Origin: Oryzias latipes
Taxonomy: Eukaryota; Chordata; Actinopteri; Beloniformes; Adrianichthyidae
DNA: 64,000 nt
NCBI RefSeq assembly: GCF_002234675.1
Contig: NC_019879.2
Location: 25,105,855-25,169,854 of the forward strand
Direction of reading: 5' to 3'
Shown: positions 40,801 through 51,481 of the stretch, one piece after another
How the letters are laid out: every line of letters starts with the position of its first letter
Numbering within the stretch: the stretch's first letter is position 1
The notes under the pieces: generated by a model
What the model was told of the DNA's origin: nothing
What the model saw: the letters and a program-made list of their open reading frames with translations, nothing else
Database searches by the model: none
Made by a program: the position numbers and the translations under genes

Positions 40801-43621
40801 TAAATCATTGAATTTGAGTTGACCGGAATTTAACTTATTCTGTTATTTAAAGATCTACTTCAATGAAAATCATGTTATTAAATAAAATGTAATTAAAAAA
40901 AAAAGAAGTACGGTAAATAAAATATTGGCTGACATTAAACTGGTCAGTGGCCTAAAAACGTCCTGAACAGCGCTGGTGTAAAGGACTTTGTATCCAACAT
41001 GATCCACATGGATGAGCCTTGGTTCTTGCTTTCCAATATTTTATACAATGAAAAAAGCTTTTTTGTGTTTTAGGCAGAACAACTTTATTTTGGGACAAAG
41101 TTGCACATTTTTCTCATTACAAATATAAATGCTTTTAAACCACTGTTATCCTTGTAGGACTGACATGTATCTTATGTCATAAACCTTTTTGTATTTATTG
41201 CAGACCCACCTGGGAAAGTCAACATTGTTGAACGATCCGAAGTATCATATGAGTGTGAAACTGAGGCAAATCCAAAAGCAACTGTTATCTGGACAAGGTA
41301 CTGAAAATGTCTGAAAAACAGATCATTTAACCAGATACACAAAGTAAATTCAGTGTTGTTTGCATTTTGAATATGTGTTTTGAAATGTATTTGTTTTTTT
41401 AAATGTATTTATTTATTGTCTGAGTACACTTGTGTGTTCAACCTAACCTGTGGAAGTTTTTGCAACTAGAATTCAAAGGAATACGCAAATCTCAATTGAC
41501 AATTCAATATTTTAAAAAGTCAGGCTGAATGAACATTCACTTCTTCAATGATTTGTGATCTTAACTGGTGTCCATGGATAACATGAAATCTTTCCACCTT
41601 TATCCACCTTTGTCATGGTAGGGAGAACACGTCAATGTAAGGGTGGGGTCATCTAAGATAGCATAAGGGTTACACACTGCACTGAGCCACACTCAGTGTG
41701 AAGTATTGTTTGTGCCATTCTGCCTTCCTTACCGAGCGTTATGGTTGGACCTGATCTTCTGTCTCCTGACTGTGTCTGACTCAGTTTGCCTGCCCCCTGC
41801 CCTGACTTTCGCCTGGATCCTGACTACCCTGTCTCTCCTTTGATGCCTGTTATCAACCCCTGCCCGATGCTGATTTAGCTTTGTGGACTTTTAGCTGAGC
41901 TAATAAACCTGCTGCATTTGGACCCAGCCGTTTGCCTGTTCTTGTGCTAGTATCCACATGCAGGGGTAGTTATGACTAACCTAAAATGTGCAATTATTGT
42001 GAAAGACCCTGGACTCTGTTTATTTTTGCTTAAAGTTTAAAAACACCTGTAAAAGTGAAGCATGAAACCACCCAGACAAACTAAACTGCTCCTCTTGTGT
42101 GGCTGAGAACTGTTTTGACCTGCAGTCAAGTTATTTTTATTTTTTTGTGATTGAATTTTGTTTTTGCCTTTTCAGGTCTGGCCAGCCTCTGCCTCCATCA
42201 GTTAAAGTTGTGGGTGCAACACTGCAGTTTTCAAGCCAGAGCAATGACTTGTCCGGCCTTTATCAGTGTGAAACCAAAAATCCATACGGAAGCAAACAGG
42301 CTTACTTCTTTGTGCATTTCTCTTCAGGTGAGTTCTGCTGTGAGAACAAAACAAATACATAGATGTTCACCTGAATACCAAACACAACAAATCTTGAGGC
42401 ATGCTGGGAGAGCTTCTAAAGACTTTGGGTCTTCAGTCTGAAGCTCCGTGTTGGAAGCGGAACAACTGGACCAAATTTGTGCATAAATTAAGTGGACTGG
42501 GTCCGGACCAAAGGATTTTTCCAGACTGAATTCCCCCTTAAATTGTGTTTTGTGGACAGAGGGGCGATAGGAAAAAGACTTTTTCTGTGGGCTCTGAGTG
42601 TAACTTCCTTCCAAACATGTGAAATTAATGAATGTCACAATTGTTACTCTTATTTACATTGTGTAAAATATATAAATAGGATTTTCTGAAGATTTTCCTA
42701 AATGTCATTTTTGTCTGTCCCCATGGAAGCACAATACACTCAGAGAGAATGAAGACTTTTCTGTTTCTAGCATTGCAAAAGCATTCTTTTTAAAGAAAGT
42801 TTACTTCACAAAGATGTATTTTTTTGTTGTTGTTTAAAATTAAAAATGTATGTGTCATAATTTTTTTTTTTTCAAATATAATTTTTTTAGAGATAATTAG
42901 AAGTGGTGCCATTAAACTTTGACTTATTTCTTACAGGAAACTGCAACTTTTTCTGCGTCTTGGTTGGTCTCCCAATTCTCCTGATTCTCCTGCTTGGAAC
43001 TGGAAAACTTCAAAGGTATCAAGTCCAACAGATATGTAATGAGTTAAAATTAACAAACTGAAAGAGGAAGTTTTTTCCTCATAGTATTTTACAAAGGTTT
43101 CAGTCAGATCCTCGGGGAGATGCCAAGAAGTCTGGATAAGAAGCTCCTCATTGGTGGCAGAAAAAAAGGTAAAAATAATAAAAATATCAATAATAACAAT
43201 AACATTTAGCAAATATTATTTTTTGTATGTATATATATATACTGGATTTTACAAATAAACTAATTTAACTGCACAAACTGTACATTCTTAGCTGCTAAAT
43301 GGTCATTTGTGGCAAACAACATGACGAGAGAAAAAATCTTTGTTTTCTGCAATTAAAAGATGGGCTCAAAGTTAAGATGCCTGTTTTAACACATTTTCAT
43401 GACTTGTTAAGGCTGAAATAGATTTTTGTGTTTTTCTTGAGTTTAGCAAACAAAATTATTCCCTCATTTTATATAAATATTCCAAAAGTATTATTTCTTT
43501 GAAATAAATTATTTCATGAAGTTTAATGACGGTCTCTGGTTGTCTGTCTTAAAATTAATCTGATGTTTTTCTGCTTTAGATTTCTGCTGAAACCGTGAAA
43601 GAAGGATCTTCTGAACGATGA
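34742..43621 (+). CDS. Nectin/PVR-like IgSF gene B, complete
   Basis: Exons: 34742-34889 (signal sequence), 39534-39866 (V domain), 39948-40247 (C2 domain), 41204-41297 and 42176-42327 (third Ig domain), 42937-43015 (membrane span), a tail exon ending 43168, and 43580 onward. All boundaries are AG/GT and phases agree (1,1,1,2,1,2). The V domain has AILPCHI, ITWQK and DEGSYRCIFSLFPGG. Domain 2 has LATCTAAASKPKAEVRW and VKCVISS. Domain 3 has [11 protein letters not shown] and [13 protein letters not shown]. This V-C2-C2 layout and the WQK/FPGG features match nectins and PVR (CD155)-type ligands. With the tail acceptor at 43104 the product is about 393 residues; with 43097 it stops at about 382. 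The first intron (4.6 kb) is packed with MITEs. Likely role is cell adhesion or a ligand for lymphocyte receptors, by family. Confidence 0.85.
35386..35876. mobile_element. 491-bp MITE with 6-bp target duplication
   Basis: Perfect inverted ends TACGGTGGCCCTGAAGTGCA flanked by GTTTCC at 35380-35385 and 35877-35882. The inside is an A-rich tandem of AAAAACATTTCAGAAAA-type units (35460-35760), which replaces any coding sequence. It lies in intron 1 of gene B. Confidence 0.85.
35979..35996. repeat. Poly(C) run
   Basis: About 18 uninterrupted C. One of seven long G/C homopolymers in the window. Confidence 0.95.
36549..36622. mobile_element. hAT (Charlie-like) terminal fragment
   Basis: Ends GTTTGGGGACCCCTG at about 36606-36620 after CATGTGGCCCTCGCTGG, a typical hAT right end. 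The other end was not found. Confidence 0.55.
36780..36934 (+). mobile_element. 155-bp LINE 3' end with perfect 16-bp target duplication
   Basis: ACTTTATCTCAAAACG is repeated exactly at 36764-36779 and 36935-36950. The body (GCCGGTCCCAAGCCCGG, AGGAAGGGCATCCGGCGTAA, TGTGGCGACCCCTGATGGGA, then AAAGAAGAAG) is the 3' end of a common fish LINE. The extreme 5' truncation and long duplication show target-primed integration. Confidence 0.88.
36963..38195. mobile_element. 1.2-kb TIR element related to 26095-27155
   Basis: Left end GGGTTTACATAGACAAAAG and right end (reverse complement) GCGGTTAAATGGGCAAAAT form imperfect inverted repeats. 37015-37560 and 37620-37990 match the nested element at 26.1-27.1 kb. 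The CpG-rich middle is open in overlapping frames but shows no known domain. Confidence 0.65.
38325..38520 (-). repeat. Divergent copy of the unit end (27842-27945, 58665-58790)
   Basis: Minus strand reads GGGCCTTCAAAGTGGGTCAC, AGAAACACACATAAGG and GAACGATCTTATGATCCC, paralleling the plus-strand sequence at the end of both duplicated units. It is open as GSHRQRNTHKEAADTQMALS and RSRREAAGKSLNDLMIPE, so the ancestor may have been coding. Confidence 0.45.
38950..39137. repeat. 188-bp hairpin MITE in gene B intron 1
   Basis: Arms 38950-39020 and 39067-39137 are inverted repeats (CCATTGCTTCC, CATGTTGAAACCAGT, CAGTGATTGGTC). A similar half-site (CCATGTTGGAACCAG) is at 47950. The core GCCATGTTGAAACC recalls CpG-containing MITEs. 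Confidence 0.75.
39534..39866 (+). CDS. Gene B exon 2 (V-type Ig domain)
   Basis: Acceptor TCTCTTTACAG and donor GTAAGA; 333 nt, phase 1 to phase 1. It starts AVQVGDVVVMLGSSAILPC and ends TPSRNSQLVIL. Fully open. Confidence 0.9.
39948..40247 (+). CDS. Gene B exon 3 (second Ig domain)
   Basis: 300 nt after ACTCCTTTAG, donor GTGAGT, preceded by an 81-bp intron. Encodes VPPITNLMDYTPLEGNEEV and onward to LETNIQVHY. Resembles nectin domain 2, with the glycosylation site NGTTTTW. Confidence 0.88.
40248..41203. other. Intron 3 of gene B
   Basis: Nothing recognisable up to 40900. From 40920 it is homologous to 2516-2812, marking the start of the detectable duplication. Confidence 0.5.
41204..41297 (+). 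CDS. Gene B exon 4 (third Ig domain, part 1)
   Basis: 94 nt; acceptor TTTATTGCAG, donor GTACTG. Encodes [20 protein letters not shown] and onward. Near-identical to 2813-2906. Confidence 0.88.
41545..41665 (-). mobile_element. Short interspersed repeat, copy 1
   Basis: Reverse complement of 61274-61390 (shared GATGACCCCACCCTTA, ACCTTTATCCACCTTTGTCA, ACTGGTGTCCATGGAT). It is a known-looking high-copy fish repeat without coding potential. Confidence 0.65.
41690..41965 (+). mobile_element. Possible Gypsy-type LTR fragment
   Basis: CCTGACTGTGTCTGACTC, CTGGATCCTGACTACC and GAGCTAATAAACCTGCTGCA (polyadenylation-like) followed by CGTTTGCCTGTTCTTGTGC resemble the pyrimidine-rich R/U5 end of fish Gypsy LTRs. 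No internal region or partner LTR is seen. Confidence 0.35.
42176..42327 (+). CDS. Gene B exon 5 (third Ig domain, part 2)
   Basis: 152 nt; acceptor CCTTTTCAG, donor GTGAGT. The Ig domain is split by an intron between its Trp and its second Cys, as in gene A. Confidence 0.88.
42937..43015 (+). CDS. Gene B exon 6 (transmembrane)
   Basis: 79 nt; acceptor ATTTCTTACAG, donor GTATCA. Encodes GNCNFFCVLVGLPILLILLL then GTGKLQR. It is 27 nt shorter than in gene A, leaving a span of about 19 hydrophobic residues. Confidence 0.8.
43104..43168 (+). CDS. Gene B exon 7 (cytoplasmic tail), shifted acceptor
   Basis: With acceptor AAAGGTTTCAG at 43103 the exon is open (SQILGEMPRSLDKKLLIGG and RKK) and keeps GEM in the same frame as gene A. 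With the alternative AG at 43096 the frame stops at SG. The donor is GTAAAA. From 43104 the last exon (43580) would end after DFC. Confidence 0.45.
43580..43621 (+). CDS. Gene B terminal exon homologue
   Basis: After CTGCTTTAG, phase 0 reads ISAETVKEGSSER and TGA, matching gene A. In the phase delivered by 43104-43168 it instead stops after three codons. The 3' UTR is like that of gene A. Confidence 0.45.
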   Translation: MSAETVKEGSSER

Positions 43622-45480
43622 TGTCCATCAGGTGCAAATGTGGATTTTGATTTTAAACTGTAGAGTTCTCTACAGACCATGTCTGTCTCCATGGATGCAG
43701 CTTTAACTCTGAAGGACGGTGACAGGAGTTTATAAAGCAAAGAGAAGTGGAGTCAAGGAGAGGGGAGGATTGAATGGTGTTTGCAGTTAAAATGGAGTCT
43801 GGGGTCTTAACTCAGCAAACAGGGTTTGATTTCACACCTACATAAACTGCACTGATCTTTATAATATGGAACTAGAAAATTCTGGTTACTTTCTTTCCTC
43901 TGTTTAGTAATGTGCTTAAATTCAGAAGGTCGTCTCGTCTGATCTGAGACCGAACACACGTTATCCTCCAAAAAACAAAAAAAGTAGTGCCAGAAAATGT
44001 GGAAATAGTCTAATGCTACCATTGATTTTAAATGGGCTTCCTTTGTGTTGTCATCGCCATCATCACTACAAGATTAGCCTAAACGTTCACTATTCTGAGA
44101 GTAAACTCACTCAGATCTTTCTAAAATGTTTTCTATGAGTTTTACTTTATTAGCTGACAGCAATAATTTATTTCTCAAATGACACACCTTTGCTTTTCCA
44201 ACTCTGTTTTTGCATTTGTAGCACAGCAGTGAGCCGGCCTCTTGCCCTTTTCCAATGTGGTGTCTCACTTTGCATATGTAACTTGCAGCGGTGCGACTCA
44301 ACAGTGGCCTATAACTCATTGTGTGAACTAATGAGCCTTGTGGTTGTTGTTACATAGACCTGATGGATCCGAGTGACGTGTGCAATGCTCTGAAAAGCTC
44401 TGGCAATCAGAAGTGAAATTTGTTTTTATGTCTATGTGTGTGACAACGGAGATCCAAAAACCCTTTTAAAAGTACTGCTTAGCAATGCTGGACATAAATA
44501 GCACCTTATTTCCTCAACCATACATATAGAACATTACTGGTTAAGGCATGTTTAATATTTGTAGACTTTTTTCCTGTGCTGAAAAATATTATGTTCTGAA
44601 AATTAGACAACATTGAGTGTTGAAAAAAAAATCTTAAATTACTGAAACAAAAGCACCATAAATTTGCTTAAAAGCAGCTTTGAAATACAGTTGCAGAGCT
44701 GAATGTTTTAATCCTTAAATATATTTTGCCATTTTATTAAATGTGCATTGATATTCAGATCACGTTTTTTCTAAGTCATAATCTTTAAATTAAATTGTGG
44801 GTATTTTATGGGTTTTAGACAAAAATATGTTTTTAAAGTCTTATTTTTAAATCTTGATTATGTTTTTATGTAAAGCACTCAGAGTAGCACAAGTTGGAAA
44901 AGTGCTATACAAATATTGATTAGATTTTTTTTAAAGAGAAATGTCGTCTGTGGTTCTGTGTTGGGATGTATCAGTATAAGTATCGTATCATGATAAACAT
45001 CATATCACCAGACCCCTGCAAATACACACCCCTAGTTGAAACATTTGTAGACTTAATTTTATAGTTGATAAACATAAACCAGGAATAAATTGTAAAACTG
45101 GTGCCTTATACATTTATATTTTTCTATTTTGAGGAACAGTTTACAGTTTGTTTTTATTGCTGATGAACTAAAACAAACTAACTTTAAAAAAAATGTTCTT
45201 TTAGTAAAACAAAAAGCTATTTTTATTGATATTTTATAAAAGAAAATTTGTTCACTCGTTTGTGAGAATTTTTTAATGTACAAGCCCTATCCACTCTGCG
45301 TGCACTAAAGATTCTTCCTAACATGATGCAAGCTTGAAACCTTTTAGCACATTTGCTTACTGCTTAAAGAATCACCAGATTTGTTGGAAATAACGTGATC
45401 TACTGCCATGTCTGTAAAAGATCGATCAATTTCAAGATTCTTTTATTATTTTATAAAAGTTTAATGGAATTGGACCCTCA
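43622..45480. other. 3' flank of gene B
   Basis: 43622-43800 is the 3' UTR-like match to gene A. 45050-45430 is homologous to 12055-12240. An L2-like tail piece (AAAGTGCTATACAAATATTG) is at 44898. Nothing else recognised. Confidence 0.45.
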
Positions 45481-45499
45481 TTTTTATCAGAATTACTTT

Positions 45500-45890
45500 T
45501 AGTTTATGATCCTCCCAGAGCCCCCAGGTCCACAGGTGCAGGTCTGCTGATGGTCCCAAAGGTCAGAACTGAAAAACCACGGCGAGGCCTCATTTCAGAA
45601 CTATGGGATCTGTGGAACAGCCTGCCTCAGGATGTGATGGCTTCAGCCACAGTGGAGGTTTTAAAGAAAAAAACACATCTTTTTAGTAAAGTTTTACATA
45701 GTTTTTACTTCTCCAAATGTTTTTATTTGATTTCACAAAATTTTAACAACAAATTCAATTTGTTTTTATCGTAAATGTGGGATGTGTATGTGTTTTATTA
45801 TTTTAACTCTTTATTTTTTTGGGAAGCACTTTGAGATGATCTGTAGCATGAAAAGCACTTTATAAATAAAGTTGGATTTGAATTTAAAAG
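45500..45890 (+). mobile_element. L2-type LINE 3' end
   Basis: Plus strand encodes RRGLISELWDLWNSLPQDVM and VEVLKKKTHLF, then a tail AAGCACTTTGAGATGATCTG and AAGCACTTTATAAATAAAGT. This is the usual L2 C-terminus and 3' UTR, absent from block A. Confidence 0.8.
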
Positions 45891-46740
45891 ATTGGCTTCA
45901 CTGTTTTGTGCCTCTATTTGAGTAGAATCAGTCTCTTAGTTCAGATCTAACAGCCTAAGAATCAACTAGATGCTAATTCTATTGTTAAGCAACCCTCTGT
46001 CCTTAAAGCTGAGCTTTAATGTCAAGAAAAGAAGTCAAATTTTTGGAGCTTTAAAAACAATCCTGTGCATTCAAGCCTGCAGTCTATTGCAAAAACAATT
46101 AGAACTGTGTTGTACAGTAATGATGGCTTGAAACAATGTTCTGGGGAACCAGAATGCAACAGTAGGAACTTGATAGACAGAAGCTATAACATGTGACAGA
46201 GCTGATTTGACTATTTCTAAACAGTTACATAAAAAGTCTATTTCCCAAAAAGACAATTGTTGGAACAATGTTCATTAGTTATCTCATATTTGCTAATCAT
46301 CTAACTTTATAGGATAAAATAATCAAGCATGCAAAAGTGATTTTTCCAAGTCTTTTTTGCAGGAAGCGGATGAAAGAGAAACAACTTCCCAACAAAAGCA
46401 TGAGAACTATGTCTAATCTGTGTAAAGACAGGAACCGAAGATCGCTCTGTGTGAATTATCGCATCAGAAGATTTTGCAGTTCTGAATCTATGTGGGAAGA
46501 CTTAGAATTATTGGGTATTATCTCTTTGTCTGTTGTTTTTCTTTCCTTACGTTGTTATTCTGATATTGCAGGTTGTTTTAACCAAAAAAATACCTTTGTC
46601 CTCTGTTCTCTAAAGATTTTAGGCCAAATCTGTCAAAACCAATCAAGTGTTTGTGACCAAAATGACCAAAGTCCTTGTTAAGATGTGACGGTTTCAAGAC
46701 AATCAAAAAGTTCAATGAGTATAAATACAGTGCATAAAAA
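45891..46740. other. Non-coding stretch
   Basis: An open frame at 46337-46681 encodes no recognisable protein and its composition is not convincing. Nothing else seen. Confidence 0.35.
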
Positions 46741-46744
46741 AAAC

Positions 46745-47662
<918 letters not shown>

Positions 47663-48751
47663 AATATATTTGTTTTCGTTTCGTCAATTTTGGCAAATCT
47701 TTGTTGAACAGCAGAGATTTACTGCTGAGCATAATCTTTCTGACAAAAACTGCTGTTTACTTTAGTTCCTTTGTGGAGAGGCTCTGATGTTAGTTGACCT
47801 TCATCTGTTTTTTATAGCTGTGTTTCCATTGACTGTAGAAGAGAACTGGACATAGTCAGTGTGACGTCACCCACAGAAAAGGATTTACTTCTGGTTTCAA
47901 CGAAATGAAGTCAATTCAGTCTTCATTGTTTCGCGATACAGACTTCGCCATGTTGGAACCAGATGCCGTTAGTAAGCAGTAAGTGGTCTGAGTCAGCATT
48001 TCCATGGTAACCACTATCGCTAATAAGGAGTGAACTTGTTGGAAGTCCATACCTTTCCACTTAAAAGCGGGCCTGAGAGAATATGTCAATCAAATGTTTG
48101 AGGTGGGAGCCAGCGGGCACAACTTGATTAATAAAGAAAAAACATCATGAAAAAATATTAGAATTAGCCAGAAGATGTGGGGAAAAAAAGGTAAAGGAGA
48201 AAGAATGGTAATTCTGACAAAGAGAATGAAACAGTCGTTTGTTTCTATAAAGACGGCTGTGGAATTTGGCTTTCTGGGACCAGCGGGTACTTCCTGTTTG
48301 GAACGTGAGGGGGGAGGGGTTACTCAGTCCAGGTCCCATGTATAGTCTGTGTTTCCCAAACACAAGGGAAAATGCATGCTTATAAAATGAGAATGTGTCC
48401 TTCATTCTGGTATTTTGGGAACTGAGAATTACAGGTGTAGCTGTAAGAGAATGGAGCTGAACTTTGACAGTGGATGTACTGGGTGTAGATACAAATGGCA
48501 TAAGGGGCGGGGATGGGAATACAAGATTTTTCTTCTAACTCCCTCTCGGATTTCTGTTGTTTATATACTTTTGTCTTACTTTGCTGCTCCACATACATTT
48601 TCAGCTGTCTGAAATAAATATTTTTGAACTTGGTCTTTAGAAAGTAACCAAAAAGCAAAAACGGGTTTGACCAGTGTAGATTTCATGTGTCTGTTTTCAC
48701 ACAGATCGACACAGAGAGGTGTACATACTAAATATGAACAGTGGGTCGCAC
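47663..48751. other. Non-coding stretch with hairpin-MITE relic
   Basis: 47820-48110 contains GTGACGTCACCCACAGAAAA and CGCCATGTTGGAACCAG, similar in theme to the hairpin at 38950. Nothing else recognised. Confidence 0.35.
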
Positions 48752-50176
48752 CAGTGGCGGTTTTTGATATGGGCGAGGTGGGCGGTCGCCCAGGGCGGCA
48801 CTACATAGGGGGCGGCATTTGCCGTGCCCGATGCGTAATGTGCTACATACCATATTCAAAGAGGTAGCTTGAAGCTTTTAATTTGAAATTGCTTCAGCAG
48901 CCGACACTTAATGCTTTTACTTTGACACATCAGACTCTTAATAATGTCTTCCTCCTATTTCCTCTTCACACTTATGGTGCAAAAAAAAAAAAAAAAAAAA
49001 AAGAATAATTCAGAGTGAAACAACGTAAAACAGGCTCATGAAAAGATAGTCAGAACAAACACCCGTGCTCAACCCAATTTCGACAAAAGCAGGCAATGGG
49101 GGTTATTTCCCACAATTCTTTGCTCCGACACAGCAGACCCGATGCGCACGTGACCACCGCCCTCTGCTGCAAGACGCTTGCGGCCACACATCTTTGCGGT
49201 AGTCTTTGGAACATAAGTCAAAAAACTCGAGAGGGGAGCGCAACTCGCCGGTGGCTGGCTGAATCACACTAACAGGTGATTGGGAGTCTTTTTCTATCTG
49301 ACAATGAACTCTGGGCCGCAGCTGCGCCTCCCGTCATAGAGACGGAGCCGCGTGTGTCAGAGGGAAGGGGAGGGGGAGGGGGGATGAGCGCAGACCATTT
49401 TTCATAGATTGAGTTTTTTTGGAAGATTTCTACTGTTGGTGTTGCACAAATTTAGGGAAATGCCAAATATTTTTGGAGTAATCCCACTGATGAGTTCTAA
49501 GATTTAGTCTTTAATGTTTTATAAGACCTAAACATATTAATCACAATAAGTTTTATTTTTTAGATCTAATCCCTCTGATATGTTTCACAAAGACACACAC
49601 AGGACGTCACACATTAAGAAATTATTGCTAAAAATGAAGCAGGCGTCCAGCTATAAAAAAAAAATTCTCTAAAAAATGATGAAAGAGCAAAAAAAAAAAT
49701 GGAATTATTTGATATGTAATTTCTTATTAATATTTCCAGGCTTTCTTTGTTTTTTGTCCTGCAGCATGTTCATATTTGTATAATTTTGACAGAATATATT
49801 TCTATGGAGAACAAAATATTACAAGTTATTTAAGGTTTAACTTGAGTTATTCTGGATTAATGTTCCTGTTTTTATTCATATTTATGTTCAAAAAGTTCAG
49901 TTTAAAAGTTTAGCTTTAGTGTGTTCAGTAAATGTTTATCTTCTTCGGACCAAAACCATAAGCGTGTTTTTAACTTTGGCCCCTGTGTGACTGAGTTTGA
50001 CCCCCCTGTAATACGAGTCTAGAAAATTCATGCATTTTTTGAGTAAAATGGCTAAATAGAAGATAGGGAACACAACAGGATGTTGTCAAATTTTGTATGT
50101 GTGCGGGGGGGGGGGGGGGGGGGGGCGCTGGTGGGGTTACTCGCCCAGGGAGTAAGTTAGTGTAGAACCGCCACTG
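48752..50176. mobile_element. 1.4-kb non-autonomous hAT with perfect 8-bp target duplication
   Basis: Left end CAGTGGCGGTTTTTGATATG and right end AACCGCCACTG, flanked by GGTCGCAC at 48744-48751 and 50177-50184. No transposase is seen. Contains an A run near 48980 and a 21-bp poly(G) at 50105-50125. The left 300 bp are homologous to the hAT pieces at 61662 and 62935. Confidence 0.92.
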
Positions 50177-50218
50177 GGTCGCACGCACATAAATGTATGC
50201 CTTCCAACACACACTGCA

Positions 50219-50220
50219 TG

Positions 50221-50251
<31 letters not shown>

Positions 50252-50269
50252 ACACACACACACACACAT
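50219..50269. repeat. CA microsatellite
   Basis: About 50 bp of CA with one CCC interruption. Confidence 0.95.
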
Positions 50270-50339
50270 TTATTAATAGAATTAACAAATAATCTTTCTC
50301 TCCATCTTATCAATCCATTTGTCAATCCAGCTGTTAGCT

Positions 50340-50920
50340 ACATTTTCTATCAAATATTTGTTTAAAGGTGTAAATAATTTAGTCCATTTTATTTCTGAGT
50401 TCTGTGTGAATTTTTATCACGTTTAACTTTTCTTCTGGGTCTTGTTCCTGTGCAAAAAAAAAACAATAAATACTGCCATCTTATGGATTTCTGGAGTAAA
50501 GTTTTAAAGCAGAACAAAGGACATCAAAATAGAAGAGAATTAAAATGCAGTATTTTGTTTCTCATTATGATTAAACCAATAAATCATACAAGGTTAAACC
50601 AACATGGACAAAACCGTAAAAAACATGAAGCTTTCTTTCATTTTTTATGAAATCTTTACATCTTTTGATATTCATGCTCTTGTGTAATAATCTGTATTTG
50701 TTCACTTTGATGCATAAATGATGTTCACCTTTCAGATTATCCTGTTAGGGGTCGCCAGGTGGTTTGGCAGAGTTTTTAAGGCACAGGGAGACCCATACAG
50801 GCAGCAGCGTGAAGGGTTTTGTGTTACAGTCATACTGTAATCCAAATGACAGTAATCCTTTAATATATTTTAACATACATGTAATGAGGTTTGGCTCACA
50901 GCAACCCACCCCTCTGATTT
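50340..50920. repeat. Recurring unit, block B copy of 12830-13470
   Basis: Matches block A 12830-13460, including TAATTTAGTC, CTGCCATCTTATGGATTTCT, and the GATGTTCACCTTTCAGATTA LINE-tail-like piece. Confidence 0.7.
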
Positions 50921-51321
50921 ATTGTACTTGTTAGTTTGGTCAGCAGATGGCTCAGGAGTGAAAAAGGGCAGCCTTAAAAAAATGTATTTAATTTTTGATA
51001 TTAAAAGTTTTCTTCTTATATACTTGATCACCGTGTCTTTATATCACATATTACATGTAAAGGGCCTATATCATGATTTTCTTAAGCATTTTAGAGTAAA
51101 CTGAATCCATATATATAATAATATATTCCATTTGGTGCACTAAAGAACATTTTTTAAAGAAATATGAATTATTTTCGTAAATTCATTTCAAAACCAGGAA
51201 GTGAGACGACTCCATGTCTGAGGCACGGCTTTTCCCTCCGTGTGGAGAAACATTGTAATACAAAATGAACATTATAAAACACGTAAAAGCACAACAGTTG
51301 ACTTTGTATGATATAGATCCT

Positions 51322-51481
51322 TTAACCAAACAAAGCAGTTTGTAAAGTCCAAAACTCCCTCTCTGCTGTTTGGTGATCCAACTCCTTTCCTCCGTCTCCA
51401 TGTTCTCTTCTGTCATCTTCTTCTATTGTGTTTTCAGCATCAACACAGAGGCTTAGAGTGGAAACTGCAGAGAAGGATGAT
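51322..51481 (-). CDS. IgV gene B long-tail terminal exon
   Basis: Acceptor TTCTTCAG; reads SSFSAVSTLSLCVDAENT, IEEDDRREHGDGGKE and HQTAEREFWTLQTALFG, then TAA. Confidence 0.62.
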
